A model generated the notes under the pieces. The model ran no database searches. It saw only the letters and a list, made by a program, of their open reading frames with translations, and was not told the DNA's origin. Below are positions 1 through 10,509 of a stretch of DNA of 64,000 bases, in pieces (within the stretch, counting starts at the first letter, position 1; every line of letters starts with the position of its first letter). This DNA is from Parapedobacter sp. SGR-10 (GTDB lineage Bacteria; Bacteroidota; Bacteroidia; Sphingobacteriales; Sphingobacteriaceae), in NCBI RefSeq assembly GCF_011030405.1, contig NZ_JAAJTJ010000011.1, positions 41,012 through 105,011 on the forward strand, written 5' to 3'. The translations under genes were made by a program, and so were the position numbers.

Positions 1-364
1 AGGAGAGCGCCAGGTATTCGTCTTCGGACAACCGGATGCCACTCGCCAGATAAGCGCTCATTTCCTGATCCCTGGATGCGCCTAGGCTGGCATGTTTGAG
101 ATCTACACCCATCGTCACGAGCCCACCGAGACCTAGGTGGCCACTCGCCCAGTAAGCCCGTGGTGCACCATCCATGCCGATCCATTGCAGGCGCCCCAAC
201 ATGGTCGCCCCTCCATCGGGATCCATGATGCTGAGTGATCCGTTGAATGCATTGCGTATCTGACCGAACTGGTTGTAGCTTAGACCGTGTTGTGCCTGTA
301 CGCTGACAGTCAGTAGCAGAAATACTATTGCCGATAGATAGGATTTTATTGTCGTGTTTTTCAT
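1..364 (-). CDS. PorP/SprF family type IX secretion membrane protein (5' part only)
   Basis: Only the first ~121 residues lie in the window; the gene runs off the left edge. Reverse translation from the ATG at 362-364 gives a signal peptide (MKNTTIKSYLSAIVFLLL, cleavage near VQAQ) followed by QHGLSYNQFGQIRNAFNGS and a GLGGLVTMGVDLKH segment, the pattern of PorP/SprF outer-membrane proteins. These bind type B C-terminal domains of T9SS substrates at the cell surface (family knowledge). It lies 50 bases downstream of a gene with exactly such a domain, in the same direction, so cargo and partner are probably co-transcribed. The family call rests on the N-terminus alone. Confidence 0.8.
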   Translation of the reverse strand, partial: MKNTTIKSYLSAIVFLLLTVSVQAQHGLSYNQFGQIRNAFNGSLSIMDPDGGATMLGRLQWIGMDGAPRAYWASGHLGLGGLVTMGVDLKHASLGASRDQEMSAYLASGIRLSEDEYLALS

Positions 365-381
365 TGTTTATCTTCTTTTTT

Positions 382-403
382 TGGCCCTCCAATTGGAGGG
401 CCA
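382..403. repeat. 22-bp perfect palindrome between cargo gene and porP
   Basis: TGGCCCTCCAA and its exact reverse complement abut, forming a GC-rich hairpin in the 50-base spacer between the secreted protein gene and porP. In the direction of transcription it is followed by A residues rather than U, so it is not a textbook intrinsic terminator. It could act as a 3' stability hairpin or a partial attenuator that sets cargo-to-PorP ratios (inference). Confidence 0.6.
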
Positions 404-414
404 TCCTTTAAGTG

Positions 415-3400
415 TTATCTCTTGATCTCAAAATATCCCTGCAAATGTTTGCGTTCCCCATTTTGGGTCGTATAGTTCAGTCTATAGAAGTATGTACCAT
501 CATGTACATTTTCTCCGGTAAATATCTTGGTATCGTTGTCATAACCGTCTATTTTTGTAATCACGGTACCGCTTCTATCAAAGATGATCAAGGTATTGTC
601 CGGATAATTGTGAATACCGTCTATACGTAGGTACTCGTTGATGCCATCGCCATTCGGAGATAAAGCCGGGTGTACGCGCAATCCATCACCATCACCGATC
701 ACGTATATCTCTACTGTGACCGGTTCGGCCGGCATGTACTCATCGTTGCCCTCTTGTGTCGCAGTCACAGATACCTTGCCTCGTTTATGCAGGATCAGGT
801 CAGTACCCGAAAGGCTGGCTACAGATGGGTCATCTATGGATAATGTGACCGGAAGGCCGCTGGTGGAAGAAACTTCCATTAGTGAGGCTGTCCCGGCACT
901 GAGCAATACACCTTGTGGTGCGTACAAGCGGATCTGCTGTGCCATTTTATTGACCTGTACCTCTACTGTCATGGTAAGTGCTTCAAAACGAGTGGTCTGG
1001 ACCAAAGTGATAGTCATTTGGCCACTTCCGGCAGAGACTGGGGTTACGTTGCTCGGACTGGTGCTTGACGACAAGCTCAACAAGGCATCGGCTGCGATAT
1101 TTGCTATGGCATCACTATTGGTGACGACAGTCAATACGCCCTGCGGATCGCCCAAAGTCAGTTGCAATCCACTTGTCGGGATAGCAGCCCCGTTCCAACG
1201 TACCTGTACAGTAGGCACAATACGGTCAACTTCTACGTCTACGGTCAACGACATACTCTCAAAATTAGCAGTTGCCGGCAATGTCACCGTAATTTGTCCG
1301 TTGCCGATCGCTGTGGCGGTGACCGTGGTCGGGCTGCTTGTTGATGACAGGCTTACCGGTGCACCCGGATTTGCCGTGATCTCCGGCACAGCATCGCTGC
1401 TCGTGGTGACGGTCAATTCGCCCACTTCGTTAGGGGCAAGCCGGAGCCCACTTGTTGGAATAGCCTGGCCGTTCCATAGTACTTCCAAAGTTGGAGCTCC
1501 TTGTACAATGACCGCAAAGGTTGCTTTGAGGTCATCACCATTGGAGAACCAATCGGGATCGGATGTAGACAACAACTCGACCGGTACCAGGAAGGTATAG
1601 GTCCCACCTGCCGCCGGATTGTAGGTGCCCCCGTCAGACAGTTCCCAGTTGGACGGATCGCCTTCCAAGGGCAGTGTCACGGTGCTGCCATTGCTCAGCG
1701 TCACCGTAGTGCTGTTTGCGGGCAGGGTAAGATCTGCCAATTCCGTGCCACCGGGTACACTGATCCCCGGGACACTGCTTATCGCCGCAATGTTCTCGTA
1801 AGACGATTCATAAGCCCCCATATCCACGCGGCCACCTTGTACACGGGTATTGCCCGCCAGATCTTCGGTGTCTGTATTGCTATCGTTATTTCCGCTATTG
1901 ACTGCGGGACTGCCTGCAGAAAGCCGTAAGAAGTCCGGATCCGTATCGACCACACTCACAAACAGCGGATCTGCACCGACCAGTACGCCATCGACTCCAG
2001 GCGTTCCTGCCACTTGGGTGATGGAGTGGTTTATATTTAGTGTACCCTGGTAGGATATATCGGCCGTGGCAGTAGTAGATGCACTATTTCCGAACAAAAT
2101 GGAGTTGTATAGATCTATCCTTGCGCTGTTTCCTGCTGTCCGAATAGCTCCACCCAATCCGGTACCTCCAGCTGTATTGTTGTAGAAAGTGGTTCCTCTG
2201 AAGGTGGCAGTGGCAGAATTGGCTAGAACAACCGCTCCGCCATTGCCATTACCAGCGGCACCACCGATAGTACTGTTACCACTGAACAAAGACTGGTTGA
2301 TTTCAGGGCCGGGACCTCCTGTTCCGCCGTTATTATCATTATTCAGATAGAGTGCTGCCCCGAGACCACCGGCAACATTATTCCTAAAGGTAGAGTGCGT
2401 GATAGAAGCTACGGCACCGGCTGCTGCTTTGTATACAGCACCGCCGCTAGTTTCCGCCATGTTGCTTATAAACTCGCTTCGGGCGATGGAAACCGTACCG
2501 TTTGCTACATATAGCCCGCCTCCAAGTTGTGTTGTACTCTTATTCCCGATAAAACGGCTGTCTTCAACCACTATGCTAGTTCCTGCTCCGGTAATATAGA
2601 GACCTGCTCCGCGAGCAACAGCCAAATTCTCCTTCACGCTCACATTGAAAAGGCTGATGTCGTAATTGTCTTTTCCCCCATTTAGGTAGATGCCTGCAGC
2701 GCCCGGATTCGAGCCTGTGGCAGTGGCATAGTTGTGCTCAACGACCAGGTTGTGCAAGGTAGGACTACTGCTATTGGTGTAGATTCCGCCTCCCTGGCTT
2801 CTATTGAATGAGAACCCCGCTTCCGGTGTATGGGCTGCTCCTGTTTGGTTTGCATTACCTCCTTTGATGGTAAATCCGTCCAGTACGGTCGCTGGTGAAT
2901 TGTTCCAAGACATGACCACGTGGTAAGCATTTTCCTCATTGCCGTTAATACTTTCGACAGTACTGTTCACATCTGTAAATACCGCATCATTGCCGTCAAA
3001 GTCACCGCTGAGGATGGTTTCGTTTGTTTCGAAATTGCGGGTGCTCCGATCAAAGTCTGCCAGCTCGGAACCTGCAAAGCCTCCGTAAACCTTGACACCT
3101 TCACGCAGAGTAAAGGTTTTATCCCTGTCCGTTGTTGTTCCCTGAAGATTGTCTGTCGGGAGATAAGTTCCTTTGGCTACCCAAATTTCATCTCCGGCCG
3201 AAGCGGAATTAATTGCCGCTTGTAAGCTGGTGAAGGCATCTGTCCATGAAGTACCGTTGTTGCTACCGGTAGCGGCATGGTTTACGTAGATAATATCTCC
3301 GGCAGGTGTCGTTATGCCTTGGTATTCGTACGGCCCAAGGTCTATGTTGGTGCTGACAAGACGTGGCAGGCCTGCTAGGTCAAGGGCATCGGCCGGGTCT

Positions 3401-6183
3401 TTGTCTGCCGCGGTGTACTTCGCATTGTCGCCCCCGTTGATAGCGACACTTCCTGCTTTGAGGCTGTAATCACCATCTGTGGTAGGTGTAGTCGAAGGGG
3501 CTACAGGTGCCTCAAAGATCTCCTCTGCAAGAATAGTAGATGGGTACGGATTAGGCACCGCGATAATATTGCTGCCGACTTGTTGGGGATTGTTGTTGGC
3601 AATGGTCTGTGTCGCGATATAGATCAGGTTGTTGCTGCTTTCATGTATATCGTCAAATATCGAAGGGTTATTTCCTTCTGTACCATTCCCCCATACAATA
3701 CTATTGATCAATATTGGTCTGGCGTTTGCGTGGCTGGTGTATATGGCTCCACCGTCACTTTGCGCATAGTTGCCACTGATGACCACATTGGTCAGGACAG
3801 GACGGCCGCTATTATTGTTGTTCAATGCTCCGCCTTGACCGGTGCTAGTGCCGTCTACCGCGACATTCCCGGTGATCTGCGCATTGGTCAGATGGGTAGT
3901 GCTGTTCCAATTAAATATACCGCCGCCCCAACCGGTTACTTTGTTGCCGCTGATGACAGCATAGTTTAGCTTAGGGGAGGAATTATTTTGGTTGGCCATA
4001 CCACCGCCCCGATGCCCGGTCTCGTTGTTGGTGATCCGGATATGGGTCATAGCCGGTGTTGCTCCTCCACCAGTATTAAACATACCTCCACCACGACGAT
4101 TGGTTTTATTTCCGGTAATATTCAGGTTAGCTAATACAGGACTTCCACCACTGTTGAAGATACCTCCTCCGCTCCCAAACCGGTCGCTAAGATCAGCAGT
4201 CGTACGATCCGCTAAGCCACCTGTGACGGTAAAGCCGTCAAGCACCGCGGTATTGTCCACGCTCGAAGCGGTCACTACGTTGTAGCTGTTGCGTCCCTTA
4301 ATCTGTGTAGCAGGCGCGGTGATGACCGTCACGTCATCCTTACCGTTCGGATCTGCCGAATCGATATCTCCACTTAGAATAGTTTCATTTGTTTCGAAAT
4401 CACGATCTTTGAGATCAAAGGTTGCCGGGTCTTCGTTTCCTGCAAACCCTCCGTATATTTCTACACCATTGATCAGTGTGAAAGTCGCCTCCCGTTCGGT
4501 ATCGGTGACACTTGTAGGATTTACAGGAGATACAGGTTTGTACACTCCTCTGGCTACCCAGATCTGCTTACCTGCGATAGCTGTACTTAGTGCTGTCTGC
4601 AGATCGGTATAGGCATCTGTCCAGGAGCTTCCGTTGTTGCTTCCGGTAGCGGCATGGTTGACGAAGATAATATCTCCGGCAGGTGTTGTTGTGCCTTGGT
4701 ATTCGTACGCACCGAGGTCGATGTCATCCCCGACTAAGCGGTTTCCGCCTGCCAGGTCGAGGTCGTCTGCCAGGTTTCCACCGGCATCGGTGTATAAGAC
4801 ATTGTCGCCTGCATTGATGGCAGGGCTATTTTCTTTCAATTTGTAATCACCATCGAAGGTAGGCGTAGTTGCGGTGGCTGCAATAGGATTTACAAAAATA
4901 TCTGTCACAGCAAGACTGGAATGATCACCGGGAATATTGCTGTTTATCTGAGTTGTCCACTCTGGATTTGATGGAGCCTCGATCAGGTTGTTGCTACCAG
5001 ATGCTATATCATTACGTACAGAGGGGTCTATAGGGGAACTGTTCCCCCATACGATAGTGTTGCGTAGAATGACTCTGGACCAGACACCACTTGTATTCCC
5101 CTGGAATACTGCCCCTGCATTGGTAGCGGCATAGTTTCCACTAATAATACAATTGGTTAAGACAGGGTTAAGGTCTCCGGCAATAGTATATATGCCGCCT
5201 CCACTGGCTCCGGATACATTTCCGGTGATGGCTACATTGGTCAGTGTGGGTAAGCTGGAGTTATTGTGTATACCACCACCACTACCAGTAGTAGCGTTAT
5301 TGCCACTGATCGTTACGTTTGTCAGGATAGGGCTTGCTCCGGTAGTATTACCTATTCCCCCTCCGGAAGTAGCCGTATTACCAATAATCCGGACGTTGGT
5401 GAGTGTAGGACTCGCGCTGGAACGGTTATGCATCCCTCCACCGTTACCACCCTGGTTATTATAAATCTCCACATTGGTAAGCGTTGGTTTTACCCCGCTA
5501 CCAAAATTATATATTCCGCCAGCGTAGGTTCCATCAGCTCTGTTGTGCCGGATCTTTGTGTTGCTGATGATGGGGCTTGATGCTCCACGGTTGTGCATTG
5601 CTCCGCCATTGGCATCGGCCCAATTGCCGGTAATGTCCAAGTTGGTCAATGTGGGGCTGCCGCCGTCGCTGAAGATGCCGGCACCACCGAGGGTGCTGCC
5701 TGACCGGCCTGCCGTGATGGTAACGCCATCGAGTATAGCGGTATTGTTTACACCCGAAACGGTTACTACGGCATGGCTATTGTTGCCATTAATCTGATTT
5801 ATCGGGTCGGTAATGATGTCTACAAGGTCATCGCCGTCTATATCTCCGGAGAGAACAGTGACATTGGTTTCCCAGTTTCGCTGAGAGCGGTCATTCTCCC
5901 CTCCTGCAAAACCGCCATAGATGGCTACATCATTTTTTAGCTGAAAAGTAGCATCACGGTCAGCCGGGTTGTTCGTAGGGAGATATTTCCCTGTCGCCAC
6001 CCAGATTTCTCCTGTCGTAGTGGCATTGATGGCCGCTTGCAGGTCGGTATAGGCATCTGCCCAAGTGCTGCCGTCGTTGTTTCCGGTGGCTGCATGATTG
6101 ACATACACAGGATTCTGCGCCCATGTACCCATACTTATCAGGGTCAGGACAAACAATAGAGATAGCTTGTAAAAGTTAGTCAT
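415..6183 (-). CDS. Secreted multi-domain beta-helix protein with T9SS type B C-terminal domain
   Basis: 1922 residues. Signal peptide 1-22 (cleavage after TWA). Three large homologous modules begin near residues 28, 507 and 966, each opening with VNHAATGxNxG and SWxDAxTxLQ, then a ladder of NxxITGN / GGGI(F/Y)N repeats typical of right-handed parallel beta-helices (pectin-lyase/polymorphic outer-membrane type), and closing with DLGxYEYQG. Two Ig-like modules follow (about 1530-1740; VxWNGxAIPTSGL motif twice). The last ~95 residues, with SPNGDGINEYLRI, IIFDRSG and DGTYFYRL, match the gliding-motility-associated C-terminal domain that targets proteins through T9SS with a PorP/SprF partner, encoded just downstream. 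It is probably a surface adhesin or carbohydrate-binding protein; no catalytic site was recognised. Confidence 0.88.
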   Translation of the reverse strand: MTNFYKLSLLFVLTLISMGTWAQNPVYVNHAATGNNDGSTWADAYTDLQAAINATTTGEIWVATGKYLPTNNPADRDATFQLKNDVAIYGGFAGGENDRSQRNWETNVTVLSGDIDGDDLVDIITDPINQINGNNSHAVVTVSGVNNTAILDGVTITAGRSGSTLGGAGIFSDGGSPTLTNLDITGNWADANGGAMHNRGASSPIISNTKIRHNRADGTYAGGIYNFGSGVKPTLTNVEIYNNQGGNGGGMHNRSSASPTLTNVRIIGNTATSGGGIGNTTGASPILTNVTISGNNATTGSGGGIHNNSSLPTLTNVAITGNVSGASGGGIYTIAGDLNPVLTNCIISGNYAATNAGAVFQGNTSGVWSRVILRNTIVWGNSSPIDPSVRNDIASGSNNLIEAPSNPEWTTQINSNIPGDHSSLAVTDIFVNPIAATATTPTFDGDYKLKENSPAINAGDNVLYTDAGGNLADDLDLAGGNRLVGDDIDLGAYEYQGTTTPAGDIIFVNHAATGSNNGSSWTDAYTDLQTALSTAIAGKQIWVARGVYKPVSPVNPTSVTDTEREATFTLINGVEIYGGFAGNEDPATFDLKDRDFETNETILSGDIDSADPNGKDDVTVITAPATQIKGRNSYNVVTASSVDNTAVLDGFTVTGGLADRTTADLSDRFGSGGGIFNSGGSPVLANLNITGNKTNRRGGGMFNTGGGATPAMTHIRITNNETGHRGGGMANQNNSSPKLNYAVISGNKVTGWGGGIFNWNSTTHLTNAQITGNVAVDGTSTGQGGALNNNNSGRPVLTNVVISGNYAQSDGGAIYTSHANARPILINSIVWGNGTEGNNPSIFDDIHESSNNLIYIATQTIANNNPQQVGSNIIAVPNPYPSTILAEEIFEAPVAPSTTPTTDGDYSLKAGSVAINGGDNAKYTAADKDPADALDLAGLPRLVSTNIDLGPYEYQGITTPAGDIIYVNHAATGSNNGTSWTDAFTSLQAAINSASAGDEIWVAKGTYLPTDNLQGTTTDRDKTFTLREGVKVYGGFAGSELADFDRSTRNFETNETILSGDFDGNDAVFTDVNSTVESINGNEENAYHVVMSWNNSPATVLDGFTIKGGNANQTGAAHTPEAGFSFNRSQGGGIYTNSSSPTLHNLVVEHNYATATGSNPGAAGIYLNGGKDNYDISLFNVSVKENLAVARGAGLYITGAGTSIVVEDSRFIGNKSTTQLGGGLYVANGTVSIARSEFISNMAETSGGAVYKAAAGAVASITHSTFRNNVAGGLGAALYLNNDNNGGTGGPGPEINQSLFSGNSTIGGAAGNGNGGAVVLANSATATFRGTTFYNNTAGGTGLGGAIRTAGNSARIDLYNSILFGNSASTTATADISYQGTLNINHSITQVAGTPGVDGVLVGADPLFVSVVDTDPDFLRLSAGSPAVNSGNNDSNTDTEDLAGNTRVQGGRVDMGAYESSYENIAAISSVPGISVPGGTELADLTLPANSTTVTLSNGSTVTLPLEGDPSNWELSDGGTYNPAAGGTYTFLVPVELLSTSDPDWFSNGDDLKATFAVIVQGAPTLEVLWNGQAIPTSGLRLAPNEVGELTVTTSSDAVPEITANPGAPVSLSSTSSPTTVTATAIGNGQITVTLPATANFESMSLTVDVEVDRIVPTVQVRWNGAAIPTSGLQLTLGDPQGVLTVVTNSDAIANIAADALLSLSSSTSPSNVTPVSAGSGQMTITLVQTTRFEALTMTVEVQVNKMAQQIRLYAPQGVLLSAGTASLMEVSSTSGLPVTLSIDDPSVASLSGTDLILHKRGKVSVTATQEGNDEYMPAEPVTVEIYVIGDGDGLRVHPALSPNGDGINEYLRIDGIHNYPDNTLIIFDRSGTVITKIDGYDNDTKIFTGENVHDGTYFYRLNYTTQNGERKHLQGYFEIKR

Positions 6184-6578
6184 GGTTTGTATTCTTCAGT
6201 ATTTGGTTCGTATTGCTGATTTGGGGTAAAGTTTAAAAAAACTGTTTAAATATTTATCAATATTACCTTGCGTCTCCTATGGAATTTTCTCGGATAATAC
6301 ATCAGATCAGCTATGTAGCCGTAGTGCACACAAGATTTTGTGCCCGTTCGTTTATAGATTACCAGGTATCCATTCATACGGTATTTGGTTTTTAGGTATG
6401 TTAATAAAAACTGATTAGTCTAAAAAAGGCATAATTTGTCAGTTCATTAGTAAAAACGACACCGATCGTAAAAAGTACTCAAAAAAAATAGATTTTTTAA
6501 GAAAGGGGTTTTTAGGGGGGAGAGGTAGGTTTGGTTTGGCCCTGTTTATTGTTGATAATGGTCCATAAAGGGGGGGGA
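6184..6578. other. 395-bp intergenic spacer
   Basis: AT-rich DNA upstream of the beta-helix gene, with G- and T-runs near 6500-6575. No convincing ORF, hairpin terminator or full TAnnTTTG promoter was found; the promoter of the large secreted gene should be here but cannot be pinned. Confidence 0.5.
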
Positions 6579-7448
6579 TTATCTTTCAAATAGCATTTCC
6601 AACATTACTTTCCATTTATACTCCTCGGTGAGTTGCCAAATACGAATATAATTGAATTTGATGGCTTTTTCTTTGGTATGTACCGTTGCTGTACCTTGGG
6701 TATAAGCGAATTCACCACTATATGCCCTACCCACGGAGGCAGGTTCGGTGATGATATCGATCCGTTGTTTCTTGATAAACGCCAATACATTGTTCTTGCC
6801 TATGATTTCCTCTTGCCAAGGGTAATAAAAGCGAGAATCGTCTGTCAAAAATTCTCTATAACCGGCTGCGTTATCTGCTTTTAGAATAGTGGAAAAGAGT
6901 TCGTCCGTCGAAAAGACCACATCCTCACGTTGCTTTAGGCGTACTTGCGAGCGATGCTTAAGATACCAGGAATCGTCCGGTTCGAAATAGACAAGATCGG
7001 CAGGTTTTTTTTTGCCAAAATTTTCTACTTCTGCTCGCAAGACCACCGTCCAGACGCCTTTTTTTCCACGTTTCCAGACCGTGAGGTACTGCCCGTATCG
7101 TTTGATAGCTCCTACTTTTTGGAATTCCATCTTTCCAGATGTCACCCCCCAATCCAAGCTTTTGGAAACTACGGCAAAATTGGGATCCCAAGACATGACA
7201 TCGGCGATATTAGGCCTATTGTTCAGATAATTAAGGGCATTTACAGGTGAAGGTACATAAAACACGGATTGTTTGTCGACGATCGACATGAAGGCTGCGT
7301 GTGGACTTTCTTTTTTGGACAACACAGCTGCATTACGGTCCGCAGATATCAGTCCACCCACCTTATTGGGCAACTGTGCATAAGCGGGATAAACGCATGC
7401 TATGTAAAAGATAAGAAATAAAATATAGCTGGATTTTTTCAAGTTCAT
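6579..7448 (-). CDS. Secreted protein with NTF2-like (DUF4440-type) domains
   Basis: 289 residues with a signal peptide (KKSSYILFLIFYIACVYPAYA, cleavage near residue 24). Two similar halves are visible: residues ~30-160 end in RYGQYLTVWKRGKKGVWTVVLRAEV, and ~175-289 end in FNYIRIWQLTEEYKWKVMLEMLFE. The W-(R/K)-x-x-x-x-x-W-K-V-x-L-E pattern at the end of each half is characteristic of SnoaL/NTF2-like folds such as DUF4440. No enzymatic residues can be assigned. It starts 24 bases downstream of the cysS stop and could be read from the same transcript. The function is unknown; the fold call is inference from the motif. Confidence 0.6.
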   Translation of the reverse strand: MNLKKSSYILFLIFYIACVYPAYAQLPNKVGGLISADRNAAVLSKKESPHAAFMSIVDKQSVFYVPSPVNALNYLNNRPNIADVMSWDPNFAVVSKSLDWGVTSGKMEFQKVGAIKRYGQYLTVWKRGKKGVWTVVLRAEVENFGKKKPADLVYFEPDDSWYLKHRSQVRLKQREDVVFSTDELFSTILKADNAAGYREFLTDDSRFYYPWQEEIIGKNNVLAFIKKQRIDIITEPASVGRAYSGEFAYTQGTATVHTKEKAIKFNYIRIWQLTEEYKWKVMLEMLFER

Positions 7449-7472
7449 TTTATCTATTTTGTCCTTGCATGA

Positions 7473-8945
7473 TCAAATCTTATTCCAAAGTGTTCCATCC
7501 TTGCTATCCTTGAGTTGGATACCCATAGTAGCAAGTTCGTTGCGGATACTGTCCGATGTCGCAAAATCTTTGTTTTTCTTTGCTTCGTTGCGGATTTGGA
7601 TAATGAGTTCCATCAATTTTTCGGTGGTGCCGTTATCTCCGTCCGATTGTTCATCTTTCAATCCGAGGATGTCGAATATAAAATACTGTATGGTTTCTTT
7701 GATCTCCATGAGAGTAGCCTCATCTATCCGCTGGATCCCGTCGTAGACGGAATTGATCAGACGTACCAATTCGAATAGTTCGGCAATCAACACCGGACTG
7801 TTGAAATCATCGTCCATAGCGGCATAGCATCGCTGACGCAAGGCTTGGATGTCGAGATCGAACTTGTTCTGAGAAGCAGGCACGATTTTGTCCAGTAGTC
7901 CGATGGCTGTCATTAGTCGCTTATACCCTTTCTCCGCAGCATCCAAAGCCTCGTTGGAAAAATCCAAGGTACTTCTGTAATGCGCCTGCAACATAAAGAA
8001 ACGGACAGCCATAGGGGAGTAGCCACGCTTCAGAAGCGGATGACTGCCGGTAAACAATTCGTAGGGCAAAAAACCATTGCCCGCGGATTTGGACATGCGG
8101 GCACCATTGACGGTAAGCATATTCGTGTGCATCCAATACTTGGCAGGTTGTACATGGTTGCAAGCTTCGGATTGTGCGATTTCGTTGGTGTGGTGCGTGG
8201 CTGCCAGGTCCATTCCACCCCCGTGGATATCAAACTGATCTCCTAGATATTTGCGGCTCATGGCCGAACATTCGATATGCCAGCCGGGAAATCCTATGCC
8301 CCAAGGGGAAGGCCAACGCATGATGTGCTCCGGTTTGGCTTTGATCCATAGGGCAAAGTCTAAACGTCCCCTTTTTTCATCCTGACCACCGAGTTCACGG
8401 GTATTGTTCAGCAAATCTTCCAGTTTTCTGTTGGTCAGGATTGTATAGTTGTGTTCTTTCACATATTTGTCCACGTCAAAATATACGGTACCGTTGACCT
8501 CGTATGCGTAACCGTTGTCAAGGATTTTCTTGATCATCTCGATCTGCTCCGAGATGTGGCCAGTGGCGGTAGGCTCTATGCTTGGAGGCAGGGTGTTGAA
8601 CAATCGAAGCACTTCATGGAAACCCAATGTGTATTTTTGCACGATTTCCATCGGCTCTAATTGCTCAAGCTTTGCTTTTTTGGCAAATTTGTCATCACCT
8701 TCATCGTTGTCACCTTCCAAATGTCCTGCATCGGTGATGTTACGTACATAACGAACCTTATAACCCAAATGCAACAAGTAGCGGAATATCAGATCGAAAG
8801 ACACAAACGTCCTGCAATTGCCAAGATGTACATCACTATAAACGGTAGGCCCACATACATACATTCCGACGAGATTGGGATGTATGGGCTCGAATTTTTC
8901 TTTTGTTCGTGTTAGTGTGTTGTAAATGGTCAGATTGTGCTGCAT
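7473..8945 (-). CDS. cysS: Cysteinyl-tRNA synthetase
   Basis: 490 residues, normal family length. Class I synthetase that charges tRNA-Cys in the cytosol. The N-terminal [18 protein letters not shown] carries the zinc-ligand Cys31 and the HIGH-box equivalent HLGN (40-43). Further zinc-site elements are WHIECSAMS and the [13 protein letters not shown] block, and the KMSKS loop appears as RMSKSAGN near residue 280. A C-terminal helical anticodon-binding region follows. The ATG at 8943-8945 gives the usual N-terminus. The upstream spacer towards der contains a short tandem repeat (8952-9007). Confidence 0.97.
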   Translation of the reverse strand: MQHNLTIYNTLTRTKEKFEPIHPNLVGMYVCGPTVYSDVHLGNCRTFVSFDLIFRYLLHLGYKVRYVRNITDAGHLEGDNDEGDDKFAKKAKLEQLEPMEIVQKYTLGFHEVLRLFNTLPPSIEPTATGHISEQIEMIKKILDNGYAYEVNGTVYFDVDKYVKEHNYTILTNRKLEDLLNNTRELGGQDEKRGRLDFALWIKAKPEHIMRWPSPWGIGFPGWHIECSAMSRKYLGDQFDIHGGGMDLAATHHTNEIAQSEACNHVQPAKYWMHTNMLTVNGARMSKSAGNGFLPYELFTGSHPLLKRGYSPMAVRFFMLQAHYRSTLDFSNEALDAAEKGYKRLMTAIGLLDKIVPASQNKFDLDIQALRQRCYAAMDDDFNSPVLIAELFELVRLINSVYDGIQRIDEATLMEIKETIQYFIFDILGLKDEQSDGDNGTTEKLMELIIQIRNEAKKNKDFATSDSIRNELATMGIQLKDSKDGTLWNKI

Positions 8946-8951
8946 TTTTTT

Positions 8952-9007
8952 AGTTATCAGTTGTCAGTTATCAGTTGTCAGTTATCAGTTGTCGGTTATC
9001 AGTAACT
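8952..9007. repeat. 14-bp tandem repeat (AGTTATCAGTTGTC), four units
   Basis: Three exact copies of AGTTATCAGTTGTC start at 8952, 8966 and 8980; a degenerate fourth (GGTTATCAGTAACT) ends at 9007. Related CACTGA-rich sequence continues to ~9040. It fills the gap between der and cysS on the side upstream of cysS. This looks like a minisatellite; no spacers, so not a CRISPR array. Confidence 0.9.
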
Positions 9008-9047
9008 ATCACTGAACACTGACTGCTGATCACTGACCACTACAAAT

Positions 9048-10352
9048 CTACTTTTGTCTGAAGAATATCTGGATAGGTACTCCGTTGAAATCAAAGTTTT
9101 CACGCAATTTGTTCTCGACAAAACGTTTGTATGGATCCTTAATGTACTGTGGAAGGTTACAGAAAAAAGCAAACATCGGTGATCTTCCTGGTAATTGGGT
9201 AATATATTTGATCTTGACATACTTTCCTTTAATGGCTGGGGGAGGATAGTTTTCGATGATTTCAAGCATGACGTCATTCAATTGGGAAGTAGGAACGCGT
9301 TTGGTTTTGTTTTGGTAGACCTCCATCGCTGTTTCGACGACCTTGAAAATACGTTGCTTTTCCGTCACGGAGGTGAAGATGATAGGCACATCCGTAAAAG
9401 GAGCTATCTTCTCGTGTATGCGTGCCGTAAACTCTTTCATGGTCTTATGGTCTTTCTCGATAGTATCCCATTTATTGACTACGATCACGATACCTTTCTT
9501 GTTTTTCTCTGCCAAATGGAAGATGTTGATATCCTGTGCTTCGATACCGTCGTTGGCATCCAACATCAAGACCACCACATCCGAGTCTTCCAGAGCCTTG
9601 ATGGTTCGCAAGACAGAATAAAATTCGATATCCTCATTGACTTTGGCTTTGCGCCTTAGACCAGCTGTGTCGATCAGCAAAAATTCATGTCCGAATTGGT
9701 TGTAATGGATACGTATGGAATCCCGCGTGGTGCCGGCAATAGAAGTGACGATATTTCGATCCACACCAAGCAAAGCGTTTGTCAGGGAAGATTTACCAAC
9801 GTTGGGGCGTCCCACAATAGCAATCTTGGGCAAAGGGGTTTCTTCCTCTTCTTCCGGTTCGGGAAAATGGGATACTACTGCATCCAAAAGCTCGCCTGTA
9901 CCGGATCCGGATGCGGAAGATATATTGAAGACTTCTCCTAACCCGAAGGCATAAAATTCGGCCGAAGCGTGGTGCAATTTCGCATGGTCTACCTTGTTGG
10001 CCACGACATATACAGGTTTGGAACTGCGCCGCAAAATATCGGCAATATCGTCGTCCAGATCAGTGATACCTGTAGTCACATCTACCATAAATAGGATCAC
10101 GGAAGCTTCTTCAATGGCAATATGTACCTGATCCCGGATAGCCTCTTCAAAGACATCATCCGAACCATGGACAAAACCACCTGTATCGATGACCGTAAAT
10201 TTCTTTCCGATCCAATCTGCGATCTCGTAATGGCGATCCCGTGTTACTCCACTGAAATTGTCTACGATGGCCTTCCGGCTTTCTGTCAACCTGTTGAACA
10301 AGGTGGATTTTCCTACGTTTGGACGACCTACAATCGCTACAATATTTGCCAT
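9048..10352 (-). CDS. der: Ribosome-associated GTPase Der (EngA)
   Basis: 434 residues with the diagnostic tandem GTPase architecture. First G domain: P-loop GRPNVGKST (8-16), DTGG, NKVD. Second: P-loop GRPNVGKSS (~180-188), DTAGL, NKWD. The C-terminal KH-like domain contains [17 protein letters not shown]. Der is an essential 50S ribosome assembly factor acting in the cytosol. It is flanked by cysS and nrdF on the same strand, but a strong hairpin at 10466-10508 separates it from the nrd operon. Confidence 0.97.
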   Translation of the reverse strand: MANIVAIVGRPNVGKSTLFNRLTESRKAIVDNFSGVTRDRHYEIADWIGKKFTVIDTGGFVHGSDDVFEEAIRDQVHIAIEEASVILFMVDVTTGITDLDDDIADILRRSSKPVYVVANKVDHAKLHHASAEFYAFGLGEVFNISSASGSGTGELLDAVVSHFPEPEEEEETPLPKIAIVGRPNVGKSSLTNALLGVDRNIVTSIAGTTRDSIRIHYNQFGHEFLLIDTAGLRRKAKVNEDIEFYSVLRTIKALEDSDVVVLMLDANDGIEAQDINIFHLAEKNKKGIVIVVNKWDTIEKDHKTMKEFTARIHEKIAPFTDVPIIFTSVTEKQRIFKVVETAMEVYQNKTKRVPTSQLNDVMLEIIENYPPPAIKGKYVKIKYITQLPGRSPMFAFFCNLPQYIKDPYKRFVENKLRENFDFNGVPIQIFFRQK

Positions 10353-10465
10353 GTTTTCTTTCTCTATTAGTTTTGCGAAGGATCACCTCACGGCACCCCT
10401 GCTTGTTAAAGCCTACAAAGTTACGGAATAAAGTTGGAAAATTTTTAACTGGGATAGGGCAAGCT

Positions 10466-10508
10466 ACAAATGCCAAAGGAGGTGTCTTTAACCTCCTTTG
10501 GCATTTGT
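10466..10508 (-). terminator. Strong hairpin after nrdF
   Basis: An 18-bp perfect inverted repeat (ACAAATGCCAAAGGAGGT at 10466-10483 against 10491-10508) with a 7-base loop, directly after the nrdF stop. No long U tract follows on the minus strand, so termination could be partial, or the hairpin may protect the nrd mRNA 3' end. Confidence 0.65.
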
Positions 10509-10509
10509 A

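Noticed and set aside
638..1600. 320-codon open frame antisense to the Ig-like part of the T9SS protein
   Set aside because: It mirrors a low-complexity Thr/Ser/Val-rich repeat region, has no start context or recognisable motif, and the sense frame has clear domain structure.
8952..9007. Possible CRISPR array
   Set aside because: Units abut without spacers and there are no cas genes in the window.
10466..10508. Attenuator with open reading frame for der
   Set aside because: The hairpin lies directly after the nrdF stop and shows no leader peptide; a 3' end hairpin is the simpler reading.
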